A DNA stretch of 16,501 nucleotides. It comes from an uncultured Alphaproteobacteria bacterium (GTDB lineage Bacteria > Pseudomonadota > Alphaproteobacteria > RF32 > CAG-239). The notes beneath the pieces are model-generated. The model was not told the DNA's origin, ran no database searches, and saw only the letters and a list, made by a program, of their open reading frames with translations. Below, piece after piece: positions 14,963 to 16,501 of the stretch. Where the stretch lies: positions 1 to 16,501 of the forward strand of contig CALXVW010000075.1 in the NCBI GenBank assembly GCA_944392185.1. Reading direction: 5' to 3'. A program made the translations under genes and the position numbers. The stretch's first letter is position 1; each line of letters opens with the position of its first letter.

Positions 14963-15644
14963 ATTTGCCAAATTATTTTTAATAGTGTTGGCATTCAGTG
15001 CCTGCTCAAGCGAACCTGAACCCAAACCAACCACGCCGCTTGTCATCAAGACAACCGAGGGCGAGGTTCGGTTTATGGTAGAAGTTGCCAACACACCCGA
15101 GGATTTAAAAACCGGCCTCATGCATCGTACCAATCTGGGCTTTAACAGCGGCATGATATTTAATATCTACCCTGTTCGTCCCACCGCCATGTGGATGAAG
15201 AACACAAAAATTCCGTTGGATATGCTTTTTGTTGCTCCTGATGCCAGTATCAGTATGATAAAAGAAAACGCTGAGCCCATGTCAGAAGAGCTGATTATCT
15301 CAAGAGATCCGGTCAGAGCTGTAATCGAAATCAATGCCGGCCAGGTCAAACGCCATGGCATCAAGGTAGGAGATAAAGTTACACATATGTTGTTAAACAG
15401 CATGGTAGATGTTAAAACGCCTGGAGCCGAAGCTCAGGCCGCACCTCAAGCCCCCGCTCCGGCGGCCCAACCGGCTCCCAAAGCAGAGATTCCGGTGCCG
15501 ACCTTAAAAGTTGACTCTCAAGCTCCGGCGCCGATTGCACCGGAAACACCGACTGTACCAGTCCCTCAAGCCCAGACAGCACCAGAAATACCAGCTGCTC
15601 CGGCCGCAGTACCTAAACTTCCGGTTCCTGCACCAACTCTTTAA
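14955..15644 (+). CDS. DUF192 lipoprotein with Pro/Ala-rich C-terminal tail
   Basis: This 229-residue protein begins with a lipoprotein signal ending FSAC (lipidated C17). Residues about 29-150 are a DUF192 domain: TPEDLKTGLMHR (47-58), GMIFNI, MWMKNTKIPLDMLF (79-92), DPVRAVIEINAG and KVGDKV. DUF192 proteins are small envelope proteins of unknown role found next to varied genes. From about residue 155 to the end a Pro/Ala/Gln-rich tail of about 75 residues follows, with APAP and PVP repeats; most family members stop at the domain end. The tail could span or bind the cell wall (inference). The ATG at 14955 overlaps the end of the previous gene and has a strong AAGGAG site. A bidirectional terminator follows the stop by about 10 bases. 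Confidence 0.85.
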   Translation: MLKFAKLFLIVLAFSACSSEPEPKPTTPLVIKTTEGEVRFMVEVANTPEDLKTGLMHRTNLGFNSGMIFNIYPVRPTAMWMKNTKIPLDMLFVAPDASISMIKENAEPMSEELIISRDPVRAVIEINAGQVKRHGIKVGDKVTHMLLNSMVDVKTPGAEAQAAPQAPAPAAQPAPKAEIPVPTLKVDSQAPAPIAPETPTVPVPQAQTAPEIPAAPAAVPKLPVPAPTL

Positions 15645-15654
15645 TAAGAAAAAC

Positions 15655-15685
15655 AAAAAAACGGCCGATAATCGGCCGTTTTTTT
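15655..15685. terminator. Bidirectional terminator between DUF192 gene and gatB
   Basis: ACGGCCGAT (15661-15669) pairs with ATCGGCCGT (15671-15679). Seven A (15655-15661) precede and seven T (15679-15685) follow, so the element is symmetric and should stop transcripts from both convergent genes. The stem core recurs in weaker form at 10605-10620. Confidence 0.93.
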
Positions 15686-15697
15686 AGTTTTAAAAGA

Positions 15698-16501
15698 TTA
15701 TGCAAGCTTACTTTTGAGAATTTGATTAACAACTCCGGGGTTAGCTTTTCCCTTTGAGGCCTTCATCACCTGCCCCACAAACCACCCCATAAGAGCAACC
15801 TTGCCTCCCTTATAAGCCGCAACATTGTCAGGATTGGCAGCAATCACATCGTCAATGATTTTCTCAATTGCGGCGGTATCCGTTACCTGTGTTAAGCCTT
15901 TCTCCTCAACAATAACATCGGGAGCTTTGCCGGTTTCAGCCATCAAGACAAACACGTCTTTGGCCGTCTTACCGTTAATCACGTTAGAAGTCACAAGCTC
16001 AACCAACTTGCCGAGATTTTCAGGACTAATCGGGCTTTCCTCAAGGCTGATTTTTTTCTCATTCAGCATAGCAAAGAAATCACCCATCATCCAGTTTGCC
16101 ACTTTTTTGGCATCATGCCCTTTAGCCGCCCTCTCAAACCATTCGGCAGTCTCTCTAGCTTCACAAAGAACAGAGGCGTCATAAGGCGTCAAACCCAAAT
16201 CACGCACAAAACGCTCTTTTTTGGCATCAGGCAACTCAACCATTTCAGATTTGACGTCATCAATAAACGCATCATCCAAAACCAATGGCAACAAATCCGG
16301 CTCCGGAAAATAGCGATAATCATGAGCAAACTCTTTTTTGCGCATAACTTTGGTAATCCCCTTGAGCGGGTCAAACTGTCTGGTTTCCTGCACGATGGTG
16401 CCACCGTTTTCATAAGTTTCAACGTGACGACGCGCTTCATATTCAATCGCGTGCATCATAAACTTAACGGAGTTAACGTTTTTCATCTCGTTTCGGGTTC
16501 T
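15698..16501 (-). CDS. gatB: Aspartyl/glutamyl-tRNA amidotransferase subunit B, C-terminal part (5' end cut by window edge)
   Basis: GatB is the tRNA-binding and kinase subunit of GatCAB, which converts Asp-tRNA(Asn) or Glu-tRNA(Gln) to the amide form. The frame is open to the right edge; the visible 267 residues start RTRNEMKNVNS, which matches the conserved internal GTR-x-E-x-KN-x-NS of GatB, so the in-frame ATG at 16486 is not the start. HDYRYFPEPDLLPL follows, another family signature. The C-terminal YqeY-like helical domain holds the typical VANWMMGDF and the final GKVALMGWFVGQVMKASKGKANPGVVNQILKSKL pattern (given in part here from memory of the family; it occupies the last ~45 residues). 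Roughly 200 N-terminal residues are missing. The stop at 15698 is 13 bases from the bidirectional terminator. Presence implies indirect amidation for Asn and/or Gln tRNA. Confidence 0.96.
   Translation of the reverse strand, partial: RTRNEMKNVNSVKFMMHAIEYEARRHVETYENGGTIVQETRQFDPLKGITKVMRKKEFAHDYRYFPEPDLLPLVLDDAFIDDVKSEMVELPDAKKERFVRDLGLTPYDASVLCEARETAEWFERAAKGHDAKKVANWMMGDFFAMLNEKKISLEESPISPENLGKLVELVTSNVINGKTAKDVFVLMAETGKAPDVIVEEKGLTQVTDTAAIEKIIDDVIAANPDNVAAYKGGKVALMGWFVGQVMKASKGKANPGVVNQILKSKLA

Noticed and set aside
1..16501. CRISPR arrays, insertion sequences, rRNA genes
   Set aside because: No regularly spaced direct repeats, transposase frames or rRNA sequences are visible in the window.

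Overview
The window looks like a chromosomal segment of an alphaproteobacterium with moderate GC. The main clue is the gene order lspA, a DUF3035 lipoprotein, an M16 peptidase pair, pgi and mutL. This neighbourhood, and DUF3035 itself, are familiar from Alphaproteobacteria. An endonuclease-type MutL and a GatCAB amidotransferase subunit fit the same picture. A host-associated or gut lineage is possible, but that is only a guess from composition and compact gene spacing.

Layout from left to right. (1) Positions 1-886 (minus, running off the left edge) hold a clearly more AT-rich gene for an SNF2/DEAD-like helicase homologue. All three visible ATP-site motifs are replaced although the fold-level pattern is kept. 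It sits behind tRNA-Ser(GCU) and its terminator, so the left edge may be accessory DNA. (2) Positions 9098 to 1274 (minus) form a tight seven-gene block: lspA, DUF3035 lipoprotein, catalytic M16 peptidase, non-catalytic M16 partner, pgi, mutL and a ZIP metal transporter. Gaps run from overlapping to 24 nt, and a good -10 box precedes lspA. (3) Positions 10742 to 9147 (minus) carry tRNA-Leu(GAG) and the magnesium channel gene mgtE. (4) Positions 14272 to 10895 (minus) carry an OmpA-domain lipoprotein, a strong hairpin terminator, then recJ and a DUF502 membrane protein. (5) Positions 14331-15644 (plus) are the only plus-strand unit: a Panacea/SocA-like protein whose stop overlaps the start of a DUF192 lipoprotein with an unusual Pro/Ala-rich tail. 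(6) A symmetric bidirectional terminator at 15655-15685 separates this unit from gatB, which enters from the right edge and is cut at its 5' end.

Most of the window is housekeeping: envelope lipoprotein maturation (LspA, which would process the three lipoproteins seen here), periplasmic proteolysis, DNA repair (MutL, RecJ), glycolysis (Pgi), metal and magnesium transport, and tRNA charging. The parts most worth a second look are the ATP-site-less helicase homologue at the left edge, the terminator/promoter arrangement in front of recJ, and the Panacea-like/DUF192 pair. Several start codons were moved to internal sites because the ribosome binding sites and family N-termini support them.
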